A DNA stretch of 64,000 bases from Megalodesulfovibrio gigas DSM 1382 = ATCC 19364 (GCF_000468495.1 NC_022444.1:2459975-2523974); one strand, 5' to 3'; counted from the first letter of the stretch, positions 8,943-16,927 are shown. Notes: generated by a model not told the origin, from the letters alone. Numbers and translations: made by a program.

Positions 8943-9856
8943 TGCGCGCCTCCGTGCAGCCAGGCGGCCAGCTCTTCCACGGCGTCTACCGCAGCCGGAC
9001 CGGTGCGGGCGAACTTCCGCCCCTCCACCACCAGGGTGCGGTTGTGTTTGACACAATCAAGATGCTGATAATGCGGACGATTCACATACGGCTCCGGATT
9101 GGGGTTCATGGGCCCGCGCTGCATGAGGCAGGCCTGCGGATTCAGCCGCAACAGGGTTTCTTCGCTCAGGCGGACGTGCCGGGCATCTTCCATCACCAGC
9201 TGCCGGCCGCCGGCCGCCTCCACAATATGACTGGCCAGGGACCCCCGGCCGGCCACCAACAGATTGGGATAGCGGATCTCCACCAGCACCGTCAGCCGCT
9301 CCCGGTCCTGCACCTGCCGCCGCACGGCCTCCAGTCGATCCTTGAGATCCTGGATGCGTTGCGCGCCGGTCTGCCCCGCATCCACCAGCACGGCCACGCG
9401 CTCCATGGCGGCAAACAGGGCGGGGAAGTCATCCATTGCGAAGGCAGCGGTGGGGATATTCAAGGACTCCAGGGCATTGAGCGGCTCGCCAGCCTCCTCC
9501 CGGCCGGCATGCTGCAGCACCAGATCCGGCGCAAGGGAGAGGATCAGTTCCAGATTGGGCCTGAGATGCGTGCCCACGGCCGGCACATGGGCCAGGGCCG
9601 GGGTGTCGTCGTCGGCAGTGGTCCGGCCGGCGATGGCGTCCGCCTTGTCCAGGACCAGGAGCACATCCGAGAGCCCGCCATGCAGACAGACGATGCGCCG
9701 GGCCGGGCGTTCCAGACGGATTGTCTTGCCGCGATCGTCAGTGACGCCAGCTTCCAGGGCCCACAGTGCGCGCGGCGGCAGGCACATCGCCAGGAGCAAG
9801 AGCCACTTGAGGCAGGCCCAGGAGCGGATGCTCCATGACCACGAGAGGTGTTTCAT
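8939..9856 (-). CDS. btuF: Periplasmic corrinoid-binding protein of ABC transporter
   Basis: A 305-residue class III periplasmic binding protein. Residues 1-33 form a signal peptide (charged start, CLKWLLLLAMCLPP core, cleavage near ALWA-LEA). The mature part has RIVCLHGGLSDVLLVL and LSLAPDLVLQHAG, typical of BtuF/FhuD folds. The start lies inside the ATPase gene, giving a 119-bp overlap in another frame; no later start would retain a signal peptide. B12 rather than siderophore specificity is inferred from the riboswitch and cbiL. Confidence 0.8.
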   Translation of the reverse strand: MKHLSWSWSIRSWACLKWLLLLAMCLPPRALWALEAGVTDDRGKTIRLERPARRIVCLHGGLSDVLLVLDKADAIAGRTTADDDTPALAHVPAVGTHLRPNLELILSLAPDLVLQHAGREEAGEPLNALESLNIPTAAFAMDDFPALFAAMERVAVLVDAGQTGAQRIQDLKDRLEAVRRQVQDRERLTVLVEIRYPNLLVAGRGSLASHIVEAAGGRQLVMEDARHVRLSEETLLRLNPQACLMQRGPMNPNPEPYVNRPHYQHLDCVKHNRTLVVEGRKFARTGPAAVDAVEELAAWLHGGAQ

Positions 9857-10565
9857 AAATGAATTCCAGGGCGGTTTGGCGCATCACCTGCTGCGGTGGT
9901 CCATCCAGAACCAGCCGACCCTGCTTGAGGAACAGCAGACGATGAAAGTACAGGGCCGCCAGGTTGATATCGTGCAGCACGCACACCACGGTGGTGCCGG
10001 CGGCATGGCGCCGTTGCAGCACCTGAAGCAGCGCGGCCTTGTGGGCAAGATCCAGGTTGGCGGTGGGTTCATCCAGCAGCAGGACGGGCGTCTGCTGGCA
10101 CAGGGTGCGGGCGATGCAGGCCCGCTGCAGTTCGCCGCCGGAGAGGCGTGCGGCGTCGCGATCCGCCAGATGCAGGACATCCGCCTGCAGCATGGCGTCC
10201 ACGGCGGCTTCGCGGTCGGCGCGGGTCAGTCCGGACCAGAAAGACGCATAGGGATGGCGGCCCATGAGGACGAGATCCCGCACCGTGCACCCCGCCGGAG
10301 CCTCCAGCTGCTGCGGCAGGCAGGCCACCCGCCGGGCCCGCACTGCCGGGGGCAGCCGATGCACCGGCGCACCGCCCAGCAGCATGCTTCCGGCCAGGGG
10401 TGGCAGCAGTCCGGCCATGGCCTTGAGCAGGGTGGACTTGCCGCTGCCGTTGGGTCCCAGCACGGCCACCAGTTCGCCCCGGCGCAGGTGCAGTTCCACC
10501 CCCTGCAAGACGGGCCGGCCCTGCGCCCCGGGATGGCTGCAGGCAAGCCCCTCGCAGCGGATCAT
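9738..10565 (-). CDS. btuD: ABC transporter ATPase, B12/iron-complex type
   Basis: A 275-residue ATPase of the FecE/BtuD family. Walker A GPNGSGKST, signature LSGGELQRACIAR, Walker B VLLLDEPTANLD and the switch His in CVLHDINLAA are all present. ATG 10565 overlaps the permease stop by 4 bp (ATGA). It energises import through the preceding permease. Its last 39 codons overlap the start of the binding-protein gene. Confidence 0.87.
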   Translation of the reverse strand: MIRCEGLACSHPGAQGRPVLQGVELHLRRGELVAVLGPNGSGKSTLLKAMAGLLPPLAGSMLLGGAPVHRLPPAVRARRVACLPQQLEAPAGCTVRDLVLMGRHPYASFWSGLTRADREAAVDAMLQADVLHLADRDAARLSGGELQRACIARTLCQQTPVLLLDEPTANLDLAHKAALLQVLQRRHAAGTTVVCVLHDINLAALYFHRLLFLKQGRLVLDGPPQQVMRQTALEFIYETPLVVMEHPLLGLPQVALAPGDVPAAARTVGPGSWRH

Positions 10566-11632
10566 GCCGCCCTCCTCGTCTGGCCGCGCCCCAGCAGGAC
10601 GCAGAAAAACGGACCGCCCAGCAAGGCCGTCACCACGCCCACGGGCAGTTCCATGCCGCCGGTTTCCGTGGCCAGCAGCGTGCGGGCCAGGACATCCGAC
10701 CAGACCAGCAGCACGCCGCCACCCAGGGCCGAGGCGGCCAGCAGGGCGCGCGAACGCGGCTTGAGCCAGAGACGGAAGGCATGCGGCGCCACCAGCCCCA
10801 CAAAGCCGATGATGCCGGAAACGGCCACCGCCGCCGCCGTGACCATGGTGGCCCCGACCAGCAACACCAGCCGGACCCGCGGGGCATCCACCCCCAGCAG
10901 CAGAGCCTGCTCCTCTCCCAGGGCCAACAGATCCAGCTCCCGGGCGTAGCGGACCATCACCAGACATCCCACCGTAAAAAAAGGCAGAAACAACGCCACA
11001 TGCCCCCAGCCACGGCCCTGCAGGCTGCCCATGATCCAAAACACCATGGCCCCCACCGCTTCCTCATGCACGGCTTTGACCAGGGTGATGCAGGCCGCCA
11101 GCACGCTGGACACCACCACCCCGGCCAGGACCAGGGTTTCCCGGGAAAGCCCGCCGGCGCGTCGGCCCAGCAGCAGCACGGCCGCCAGGGTGGCGAGCCC
11201 GCCCAAAAGCGCCGCCACGGGCAGCGCCGTCAAGGAAAGTGTCGCCAGGGCGGAATCCATGCCGGCCAGGGCGGCCACATCGCCCAGGCGCACGCCCAGC
11301 CCGAGGACCAGCGTGGCCCCCAGCGCCGCACCGGCAGAGACGCCGAGCGTGAACGGGTCGGCCAGGGGATTCTGCAGCACAGCCTGGAAGGTGACGCCGG
11401 CCATGGCCAGGGCCGCCCCCACGCCCAGGGCCAGCACGGCCCGGGCCAGACGCAGATCCACCACCACCGCGCGCACGGCGTCTGGCAACGTCGTGGCATC
11501 CATCAGGCCCAGCGCCCCGCCCACGGCGCGCACCACCTCGTGCAGGCCGATATCCCAGGGACCGAGCACGCAGGAAACCAGCACCGAACACACGGCGCAG
11601 GCCACGAGGACAATCCAGAATCCCTTATGCAC
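10562..11632 (-). CDS. btuC: ABC transporter permease, BtuC/FecCD family
   Basis: A 356-residue inner-membrane protein with about ten transmembrane helices. The family motifs RLARAVLALGVGAALAMAG and QNPLADPFTLGVSAGA (ATPase-contact region) are clear, followed by GIIGFVGLVAPHAFRLW. It starts at GTG 11632. First clear structural gene after the cobalamin riboswitch, so most likely imports B12 or another corrinoid. Confidence 0.88.
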   Translation of the reverse strand: MHKGFWIVLVACAVCSVLVSCVLGPWDIGLHEVVRAVGGALGLMDATTLPDAVRAVVVDLRLARAVLALGVGAALAMAGVTFQAVLQNPLADPFTLGVSAGAALGATLVLGLGVRLGDVAALAGMDSALATLSLTALPVAALLGGLATLAAVLLLGRRAGGLSRETLVLAGVVVSSVLAACITLVKAVHEEAVGAMVFWIMGSLQGRGWGHVALFLPFFTVGCLVMVRYARELDLLALGEEQALLLGVDAPRVRLVLLVGATMVTAAAVAVSGIIGFVGLVAPHAFRLWLKPRSRALLAASALGGGVLLVWSDVLARTLLATETGGMELPVGVVTALLGGPFFCVLLGRGQTRRAA

Positions 11633-11780
11633 GAGGAATCACCGGCCGGCAGACTGCAACGGAACTGGCGGACAACCGCAACATCGCCAACATCGCATAC
11701 GCGCTGAACACCATGGCATCCGGGGCGGGAACAAGAATGTCCGACGGCAGAAATGCAACAGACAACCCCATGCACGCCGC
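11625..11780 (-). CDS. Possible small hydrophobic ORF before btuC
   Basis: Between the riboswitch and the permease lies an open frame whose last 51 residues, from an internal ATG, read as a hydrophobic peptide (MAACMGLSVAFLPSD then two more apolar stretches). It overlaps the permease start by 8 bp, as coupled genes do. No relative is recognised, and it may simply be leader RNA. The upstream part of the frame lies inside the riboswitch and is not coding. Confidence 0.25.
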   Translation of the reverse strand, partial: AACMGLSVAFLPSDILVPAPDAMVFSAYAMLAMLRLSASSVAVCRPVIPRA

Positions 11781-11857
11781 CATGGCAATGCACGTGCTGC
11801 TGCAGGCCGGACAGATCGCGGCAGGCAATAGCCCCGTTGCCCGCGCGAGAAACAGCA

Positions 11858-12025
11858 CACCTTCAGGCAGGTCTTCCGGCTCGCCCCACCTGCCCCGGCC
11901 TTCCCAGGATCGCTCCCAGTGGCACATGAAAGAGGCAGACGCATCAAGGGCTTACGGCGGCGGGTCCGCTCCCGGGTTGCACGGGATTCCCTATCAAGCC
12001 AACGGCACCCAAAGGCGTGAAACGG
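11858..12025 (-). promoter_or_regulatory. Cobalamin riboswitch
   Basis: Reading leftwards, the RNA has GGGTGCC, then AGGGAA, then CCGCCGTAAG, later GCCACTG followed by GGGAAGG, and finally the B12-box-type end CCGGAAGACCTGCC (box complement at 11866-11874). This order matches the conserved core of adenosylcobalamin riboswitches. It lies upstream of the transporter and cbiL genes and should repress them when B12 is abundant. A TTGACA (complement at 12054-12059) about 30 bp upstream could be its -35 box. Confidence 0.9.
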
Positions 12026-12074
12026 CCAGAAGCTACGACTATTGCCGCAGCATTGTCAATGCGACTCTCCTGCC

Positions 12075-12105
12075 TTGACAGCATCACCGTGATGCATGTA
12101 AGAAT
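12075..12105 (+). promoter_or_regulatory. Possible sigma-70 promoter
   Basis: TTGACA at 12075-12080 is followed after 18 bp by TAAGAAT, a fair -10 element. It would drive the small secreted protein gene starting at 12190. Seen by eye only. Confidence 0.4.
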
Positions 12106-12189
12106 AACCGTCAAGAATGATTGTCTTTCCTAGAACAGCTCTACATCTTCTCTATTGCAGGGATGCAGGCAGTCAACAAGGAGCTTGTC

Positions 12190-12498
12190 ATGAAAATCCT
12201 GACCTTCTGCAGCGCCGTTCTCCTGCTGAGCCTGTGCCTCTGCAGCACTGCCTTTGCGTACAGGGAATACCGGGACGATCAGCGCCTGTTCAAGCGCGGA
12301 TGCTACATCGACAATTCCAGATTCATCGGGGAAGGCAACCAGGTGTGCGGTTTTTGCCGCAACACGGGCCAGCAGGTCTGCTGCAACGCCTTTTCGCAAA
12401 CCAACAGTTACACCTGCACCGTTGCCGGCAAGCAAGACGGCAGCAACTCCGCCCCCACCGTCAGCGAGGCGGCAGCCAAAGCCTGCGGCTGCTACTGA
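12190..12498 (+). CDS. Small secreted cysteine-rich protein
   Basis: A 102-residue protein starting at ATG 12190 behind AAGGAGC. Residues 1-23 are a clear signal peptide ending AFA. The mature 79 residues carry eight cysteines in the order single, CxxC, CC, single, then CGC near the C-terminus, consistent with disulfides or metal binding in the periplasm. No family recognised. Confidence 0.65.
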   Translation: MKILTFCSAVLLLSLCLCSTAFAYREYRDDQRLFKRGCYIDNSRFIGEGNQVCGFCRNTGQQVCCNAFSQTNSYTCTVAGKQDGSNSAPTVSEAAAKACGCY

Positions 12499-12545
12499 TT
12501 GCAGGGCCGCGTCAAGCGTTCTTGCGTTGTGACGCGACCATGCAG

Positions 12546-13088
12546 CTACGCCCCTGAAAGGCGCACCCGCTCTTCGCCGTCGCGCTCCTGCAGCAGCACA
12601 TCCACATGCTGGCTGCGCGTGGTCTGGACTGCCAACCCGAGATAGTCCGGCTGGATGGGCAGTTCGCGGTGGCCACGATCCACCAGCGCCAGCAGCTCGA
12701 TTCTGCGCGGCCGGCCAAAATCCAGGATGGCTTCCATCCCTGCCCGCACGGTGCGCCCGGTGTACAGCACATCATCCACCAGCAGGATGGCGCGCCCGTC
12801 GATATCAAAGGGAATATCCGTATGGCTGATGGACGGCCGCACGTCCAGCCGGGTCCAATCATCGCGGTAGAGATTGATATCCAGCTTGCCCAGGGGCACG
12901 GAAGCGCCCAGCCGGGCATCCAGAAGCCGCTTGAGGCGTTCGGCGAGGTCGGCGCCACGGCGCTGGATGCCGATGATGGCGAGGTCGCGGCAATTGTCGT
13001 GGCAGGCAATGGCCTCGGTCGCCATGCGCTCAAGGGCGGCGGCAATATCCCGGGCGTGCATCAGATCGTGACAGACAGGCATGGCCAT
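12546..13088 (-). CDS. pyrR: Bifunctional pyr regulator/uracil phosphoribosyltransferase
   Basis: A 180-residue PRTase-fold protein. The PRPP-binding motif ILLVDDVLYTGRT is at 101-113, and the N-terminal ALERMATEAIACHD and IIGIQRRGADLAERL match PyrR. In Gram-positives PyrR attenuates pyr operons by binding mRNA; outside them it may act mainly as a uracil PRTase. ATG 13088 is chosen over the upstream ATG because the protein then begins with the family's normal length; 13082 is equally possible. It stands alone. Confidence 0.88.
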   Translation of the reverse strand: MAMPVCHDLMHARDIAAALERMATEAIACHDNCRDLAIIGIQRRGADLAERLKRLLDARLGASVPLGKLDINLYRDDWTRLDVRPSISHTDIPFDIDGRAILLVDDVLYTGRTVRAGMEAILDFGRPRRIELLALVDRGHRELPIQPDYLGLAVQTTRSQHVDVLLQERDGEERVRLSGA

Positions 13089-13246
13089 GGGCGTCCCGTG
13101 TAATGATTTTGGAAAAACATTTCCCATTCTAAAATGATAGAGAACACCATTTCCGGGGAAAAGGCAATGCTCCACTGTTTATCTGGTGCCGCCCGGGCAT
13201 GTTTTCCTATGGGGTGCAGAGAGATTTTCTATGTGTCGGCATTTCG

Positions 13247-13275
13247 TTGACATTGCTCCCCCGCAGCCTTAGATG
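13247..13275 (+). promoter_or_regulatory. Possible promoter of the selenoprotein gene
   Basis: TTGACA (13247-13252), a 17-bp spacer and a weak TAGATG (13270-13275) precede the HesB-like gene, whose ribosome site GGAGG lies at 13298-13302. Confidence 0.35.
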
Positions 13276-13306
13276 CCAATACAACTCACACTCTTTTGGA
13301 GGCATC

Positions 13307-13627
13307 ATGGTTACATTGACGGACAATGCCATCCGGGAATTGGACGCGTACTTCGCGGACAAGCCCAAAAGCGCCATCCGCGTGTACCTCGCTCCTGGCG
13401 GTTGAGCCGGCCCGCGGCTGGCATTGGCTCTGGATGAGCCAAACGACAAGGACGAAGTGTTTACGCAAGGCGACTACTCCATCATCATGGAACGCGAACT
13501 TTTCAACCAGGCGAAGCCCCTGCGGATCGACGTCTCTTACATGGGCTTTTCCGTGGAATCCAGCCTGCAGCTCGGCGGCGGCGGCTGCAGTTCGGGCAGC
13601 TGCTCGGGCGGCTCCTGCAGCGTGTAA
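13307..13627 (+). CDS. HesB/IscA-like selenoprotein (UGA = Sec33)
   Basis: Start ATG 13307 follows TTTTGGAGG. The frame meets TGA at 13403-13405 and continues open and family-like to TAA at 13627, giving 106 residues if TGA is selenocysteine. The site reads YLAPGG-U-AGPRLALALDEP, aligned with the first conserved Cys of IscA (SGCSG). The end has Cys residues in GGGGCSSGSC and GGSCSV, replacing IscA's CGCG. A 7-bp hairpin with loop UGGAU (13424-13442) lies about 20 nt after the UGA, fitting a bacterial SECIS. HesB-like selenoproteins are known in deltaproteobacteria. Role likely Fe-S or redox chemistry; not experimentally settled. Confidence 0.9.
13424..13442 (+). promoter_or_regulatory. Bacterial SECIS-like hairpin
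   Basis: TTGGCTC (13424-13430) pairs perfectly with GAGCCAA (13436-13442) around loop TGGAT. The loop has a G in its first two bases and starts about 20 nt after the in-frame TGA, both features of bacterial SECIS elements bound by SelB. Confidence 0.75.
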
Positions 13628-13654
13628 TAGCCCCGCCCCTTCCCACACGCCAAG

Positions 13655-13697
13655 AACGCCTTTCCTGCCGGTCCACACCGTGCGGGAAAGGCGTTTT
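13655..13697 (+). terminator. Rho-independent terminator
   Basis: AACGCCTTTCC (13655-13665) pairs with GGAAAGGCGTT (13685-13695), followed by TT. It lies 28 bp after the selenoprotein stop. Confidence 0.65.
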
Positions 13698-13783
13698 GCA
13701 CATCCTGCCGCCGGCATCAAAAAAAAATGACACCTTGTGCTTGACAACCACCCCCACTCTTGGCTATCTCTCGCCACCTGCAC

Positions 13784-13859
<76 letters not shown>

Positions 13860-13869
13860 AATTTCCTAA

Positions 13870-13900
13870 GGGTTTCGGTTAATTACCGGGACCCTTTTTT
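13870..13900 (+). terminator. Terminator after tRNA-Ala
   Basis: GGGT-tt-CGGT, loop TAATT, ACCG-gg-ACCC then six T (13895-13900). A stem with a symmetric internal loop and a U tract. Confidence 0.7.
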
Positions 13901-13987
13901 CTTGCCCCAGGGCGGATTCCCGCCGTGGGCCTGCGCTGTGTCCGCATCGCGTTTGGCAAGACCCAGGACGCTACCCCTTCGGACGCG

Positions 13988-14018
13988 TTTTTATAAAGTT
14001 CGCGGCTATTTTTATAAA
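13988..14018. repeat. Left-edge AT-rich repeats
   Basis: Two copies of TTTTTATAAA, at 13988-13997 and 14009-14018, are spaced 21 bp apart. The same decamer recurs at the right edge. Phased spacing of about two helical turns fits transposase end sites. Confidence 0.5.
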
Positions 14019-14058
14019 TTAGCTTTCCTGGTATTCTCTACGTTTGGCATTATTATTG

Positions 14059-14535
14059 CTAGGCACAATGCTTGCATTTGGACTTGGCCGTATCCTCCAG
14101 TCTGGACACCTGTTGCACTGGCAACAAAACCCGACCTAGTCGGTAGGTGAACACGAGCACGTGCCACCGTCCATGTTCGTCCTGCATTGGGTTCGAGGCA
14201 AGGACGCATCGTTCATTCACGGGCACCCCATCCCGTTCTCCCAGCCACGCTCGGACATGGTCGCCTTTGACCAGGGGCGGGGGCCGGTGGAGCTCGGCCT
14301 GCTCCTCAAAAGCATGCCTCTCCAATACCCGCCACACGCCCTCAGGCGATAAGAATGTATACTGTTCTCCCTGGGCGCGGTACCAGACCCCGTCGATACG
14401 CAATCGAAACAGGCCAGGCAAGGCCCCATCCGCCGCGTCATCGAAGTCCTGGGCATTGAAGCATTCGACTTTCACAGCCCTTTTGCCCTGCTTCCTGAGC
14501 ATCCATGAACTGGCTGGCCGACGATGATCACTCAT
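14059..14535 (-). CDS. Hypothetical prophage protein
   Basis: A 158-residue basic protein. The C-terminal half VKGDHVRAWLGERDGVPV, then WHVLVFTYRLGRVLLP, looks like a small beta-barrel, loosely KOW/NusG-like, but no family is certain. Its ATG overlaps the stop of the upstream methylase gene (ATGA), so the two are co-translated. It is the last gene before the left prophage edge. Confidence 0.55.
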   Translation of the reverse strand: MSDHRRPASSWMLRKQGKRAVKVECFNAQDFDDAADGALPGLFRLRIDGVWYRAQGEQYTFLSPEGVWRVLERHAFEEQAELHRPPPLVKGDHVRAWLGERDGVPVNERCVLASNPMQDEHGRWHVLVFTYRLGRVLLPVQQVSRLEDTAKSKCKHCA

Positions 14536-15326
14536 ATCGCTCCCTCCAACAGCCCGGCGGGAGTGCCATTGCAGATGAGTACTTCTGCGGCTTTTTTGCT
14601 GTTTTTCGCATTCACAGAGTATTGCGTGTCCACATGACGTACAGTAAAGCCATCATACAATGTAATTATCTCCTGAACTGCGTTGTAACTTAAAATGAAC
14701 CTCCCTTGGATCGTACGCAGCACTGCTGCCAATCGGGCATGGTCCGCCCTGGAAAAGAGCCCGGCACCATAGTCGGACTCACTGCCTACATAGGGCGGAT
14801 CAATGTAAAAGCAGGTCTCGGGACGGTCATACCGTCTTAAGCACTCTTCCCAGGAAAGATGCTCAATAGTGACCTTGGCCAGACGCAGGTGCACGGCGGA
14901 CAACTCTTCTTCCATGCGTAGCAAGTTTATGCGAGGGGGCTCCGAAGCACTCACGCCAAAGGTACGCCCCGTCACCTTGCCCCCAAAGGCGCATCGCTGC
15001 AGGTAATAGAAGCGCGCCGCCCTTTCCACGTCCGTCAAGCCACCGGCCTCCAATTGTTGCTTAAAGTCGGCAAATGTCTCCCTGCCGACCAACAGAAACT
15101 TGAACTGCTTCAGGAATTCTTCCAGGTGCCGTTGCACTACCCGCCAAAATGCCACCAGGTCGCCGTTGATGTCGTTCAATACCTCCACCTTGCTGGGCTC
15201 TTTGGAAAAGAATACCCAGCCTGCTCCGCAAAAGGGCTCCACGTAGGTGCGATGTTCGGGAAGTGCCTTCAGAACGCGTCGCGCCAGTAGCCGTTTGCCA
15301 CCTATCCATGCCAAGGGAGATCGCAT
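14532..15326 (-). CDS. DNA adenine methylase, Dam/D12 class
   Basis: A 264-residue N6-adenine methyltransferase. It starts SPLAWIGGKRLL, has the SAM motif FCGAGWVFF near residue 32 and the catalytic DPPY at 176-179. D12-class enzymes methylate adenine in short motifs such as GATC. In a phage it probably shields DNA from host restriction or times transcription, a possible functional analogue of Mu Mom; target sequence unknown. Confidence 0.88.
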   Translation of the reverse strand: MRSPLAWIGGKRLLARRVLKALPEHRTYVEPFCGAGWVFFSKEPSKVEVLNDINGDLVAFWRVVQRHLEEFLKQFKFLLVGRETFADFKQQLEAGGLTDVERAARFYYLQRCAFGGKVTGRTFGVSASEPPRINLLRMEEELSAVHLRLAKVTIEHLSWEECLRRYDRPETCFYIDPPYVGSESDYGAGLFSRADHARLAAVLRTIQGRFILSYNAVQEIITLYDGFTVRHVDTQYSVNAKNSKKAAEVLICNGTPAGLLEGAI

Positions 15327-15427
15327 ATCGCCTCTTTACTGTCTGCCGTCCGCCTGCTACCCATGCTTTGCCCCGGTTCCCGAAGGGGCCTCATGGCGCA
15401 GCGGTTTCGGCCGTGGTCCGGTGTTCA

Positions 15428-15460
15428 CCCACCGGGCCGGTGGGGTGCTCGAACACCCCG
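15428..15460. other. GC-rich inverted repeats between phage genes
   Basis: CCCACCGG/CCGGTGGG is immediately followed by GGGGTG/CACCCC around CTCGAA. They lie in the 151-bp gap between the methylase and the next upstream leftward gene. They could attenuate or terminate transcription; there is no T tract. Confidence 0.35.
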
Positions 15461-15477
15461 CCTGCGCCTCCGTTCAC

Positions 15478-15801
15478 CTATGTTGTCTTGCCCTTTGCGG
15501 GAGGTTCCGACCGCCCCCGCTGTTCTTCCATGATCATTGCGAAGCCTCGTTTGAACGCCTGCGTCCAGATATCACCGCCTGCAATGCATGGTGCCGTTGC
15601 TTCTTCTGAGGAGGGCAGCAAGCCCTCAAGGGTTCCCCGCAGCATGTCCGTTTCCAGATGCATGGATTCTGGAGCCCCTTCATACAGCTCGATCAACCGC
15701 AACGCGGCAATGAGCTGTTCGCATAGCGCGTTCTCTGCCGCGCGGTTCTTGCCCCCGGTTCCGGCGCGGGCATACAGCCGATCCAGTTCTTGCCGAATCA
15801 T
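15478..15801 (-). CDS. Hypothetical prophage protein
   Basis: A 107-residue, mostly helical, charged protein starting MIRQELDRLYARAG. Its start overlaps the stop of the next upstream gene by 4 bp (ATGA). No family recognised; it lies between lysis genes and the methylase. Confidence 0.5.
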   Translation of the reverse strand: MIRQELDRLYARAGTGGKNRAAENALCEQLIAALRLIELYEGAPESMHLETDMLRGTLEGLLPSSEEATAPCIAGGDIWTQAFKRGFAMIMEEQRGRSEPPAKGKTT

Positions 15802-16127
15802 GCCTCACCAACTTGGCGCATGCCTGCTTCTCCTGTGAGGGGCGCTTTCTCATACCGATACTCCACCCCCCCGGCGGCAAGCACCAGGTGGCCACCCTCC
15901 AGGCGCGCCTCCACGCGCTTGGCCCCGGACAGAAAGCGAATTGCGGAGTCTCCAGCCAGCTCCAGGGATTCGATGGGCTTGGCAAAGGCGTGGCCATTCA
16001 CAAAACCCCACCATCTGCCCATGCCGGCCTCAAACCGGATCACATGCACCCCATCGCGCCACACGCCCTGCATGCGGCCCATGAGCAAGGCCAAGGTATC
16101 TGTGGTTTCCAGTGCATCAGTGGTCAT
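15798..16127 (-). CDS. Hypothetical prophage protein
   Basis: A 109-residue protein starting at ATG 16127, preceded by AGGAAACC. It contains MGRWWGFVNGHAFAKPIESLEL and ends with beta-rich VLAAGGVEYRYEKAP. The stop (ATGA) overlaps the next gene, and its own start overlaps the lipoprotein stop. A longer frame upstream is a shadow of the lipoprotein gene. Function unknown. Confidence 0.5.
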   Translation of the reverse strand: MTTDALETTDTLALLMGRMQGVWRDGVHVIRFEAGMGRWWGFVNGHAFAKPIESLELAGDSAIRFLSGAKRVEARLEGGHLVLAAGGVEYRYEKAPLTGEAGMRQVGEA

Positions 16128-16507
16128 GGTTTCCTTCCTGTCCGGCTTGTTCCGGCCGTTCCGACTGTTCCGACTGTTCCGACTGTTCCGGCATGTTCCG
16201 GCTGGAGCTGTTCCCGGGCCGCGATCTGCGCGGCGTAGCATTCCAGCGTCTGTTCCATGCTCTGGATGTAGGACATGGCCACGGGCCAGCCGAGGATCAG
16301 GGCCTCCACGTTTTGCGGAGCCCGCAGCTCCACCCCGGCGTATTCCGGATCGACGGCCATGGTCATGCGTGGAAATTCCGGGCGAACCGGCGTCCCGCAC
16401 CCGGTGTAGGGGTCGAGCACTTCGACGCGGATGGCGGGCTGTTTGGCCGAGCACGCCGAAAAGCCTGCCAGTATCAACCCCAACATCAACAGCCTGGCGC
16501 ATGTCAT
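16124..16507 (-). CDS. Prophage lipoprotein, possible outer-membrane spanin
   Basis: A 127-residue protein with a signal peptide and lipobox AGFSAC (lipidated Cys19). It sits just downstream of an endolysin and an Rz-like protein, where an Rz1-type outer-membrane subunit is expected. The C-terminus carries VGT repeats encoded by 9-bp TGTTCCGAC-type units at 16148-16200, a variable-looking tail. The position supports a lysis role, but Rz1 proteins are usually shorter and proline-rich. Confidence 0.5.
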   Translation of the reverse strand: MTCARLLMLGLILAGFSACSAKQPAIRVEVLDPYTGCGTPVRPEFPRMTMAVDPEYAGVELRAPQNVEALILGWPVAMSYIQSMEQTLECYAAQIAAREQLQPEHAGTVGTVGTVGTAGTSRTGRKP

Positions 16508-16525
16508 CGTGCAGACCTCCTGTCA

Positions 16526-16927
16526 TCACCAATTGCCGTCGATGGCATCATTCCACAGCCGGATGATGGCCGCGTGGTCATAGGCGTCCTGCTGATCGTG
16601 TACGGCGGCTGTTGCGTTAGATAAGCTGGCAACGGGTTTGCGAGTGGCCAGCACCCTTGCCAGGATGGTCGGTTGCTTGCCAGCCTGATTGAGGCATGCA
16701 TCCAGGCGCGCCTGCACCGCGGCGTCGGCAATTTGCCTACCTGCCTGCTCCAGTTTATAGCCCGCCTCTCGCTCCAGGGCCTGCTGCGTTTTCAATTCCA
16801 ATTCTGCAATGATCGGCGCGTCCCACGCCAGACGTGCTTGCCACCCGCCGGCAAAGACCGCGATGCACACAATTCCCAGTGCAAGCCAGCGACCCCAGGC
16901 CGGGAGAATGGATGTCAACAGACTCAT
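16526..16927 (-). CDS. Rz-like inner-membrane spanin candidate
   Basis: A 133-residue protein with one N-terminal transmembrane segment (LALGIVCIAVFAGGW) then a helical, coiled-coil-like periplasmic part (LELKTQQALEREAGYKLEQA). That architecture and its place directly after the endolysin fit an Rz-type spanin. ATG 16927 overlaps the endolysin stop (ATGA) and is preferred to the GTG nine bases upstream. Confidence 0.6.
   Translation of the reverse strand: MSLLTSILPAWGRWLALGIVCIAVFAGGWQARLAWDAPIIAELELKTQQALEREAGYKLEQAGRQIADAAVQARLDACLNQAGKQPTILARVLATRKPVASLSNATAAVHDQQDAYDHAAIIRLWNDAIDGNW

Noticed and set aside
13403-13405. TGA as a simple nonsense mutation in the HesB-like gene
   Set aside because: The downstream frame is intact and conserved, the TGA replaces the key Cys, and a SECIS-like hairpin follows.
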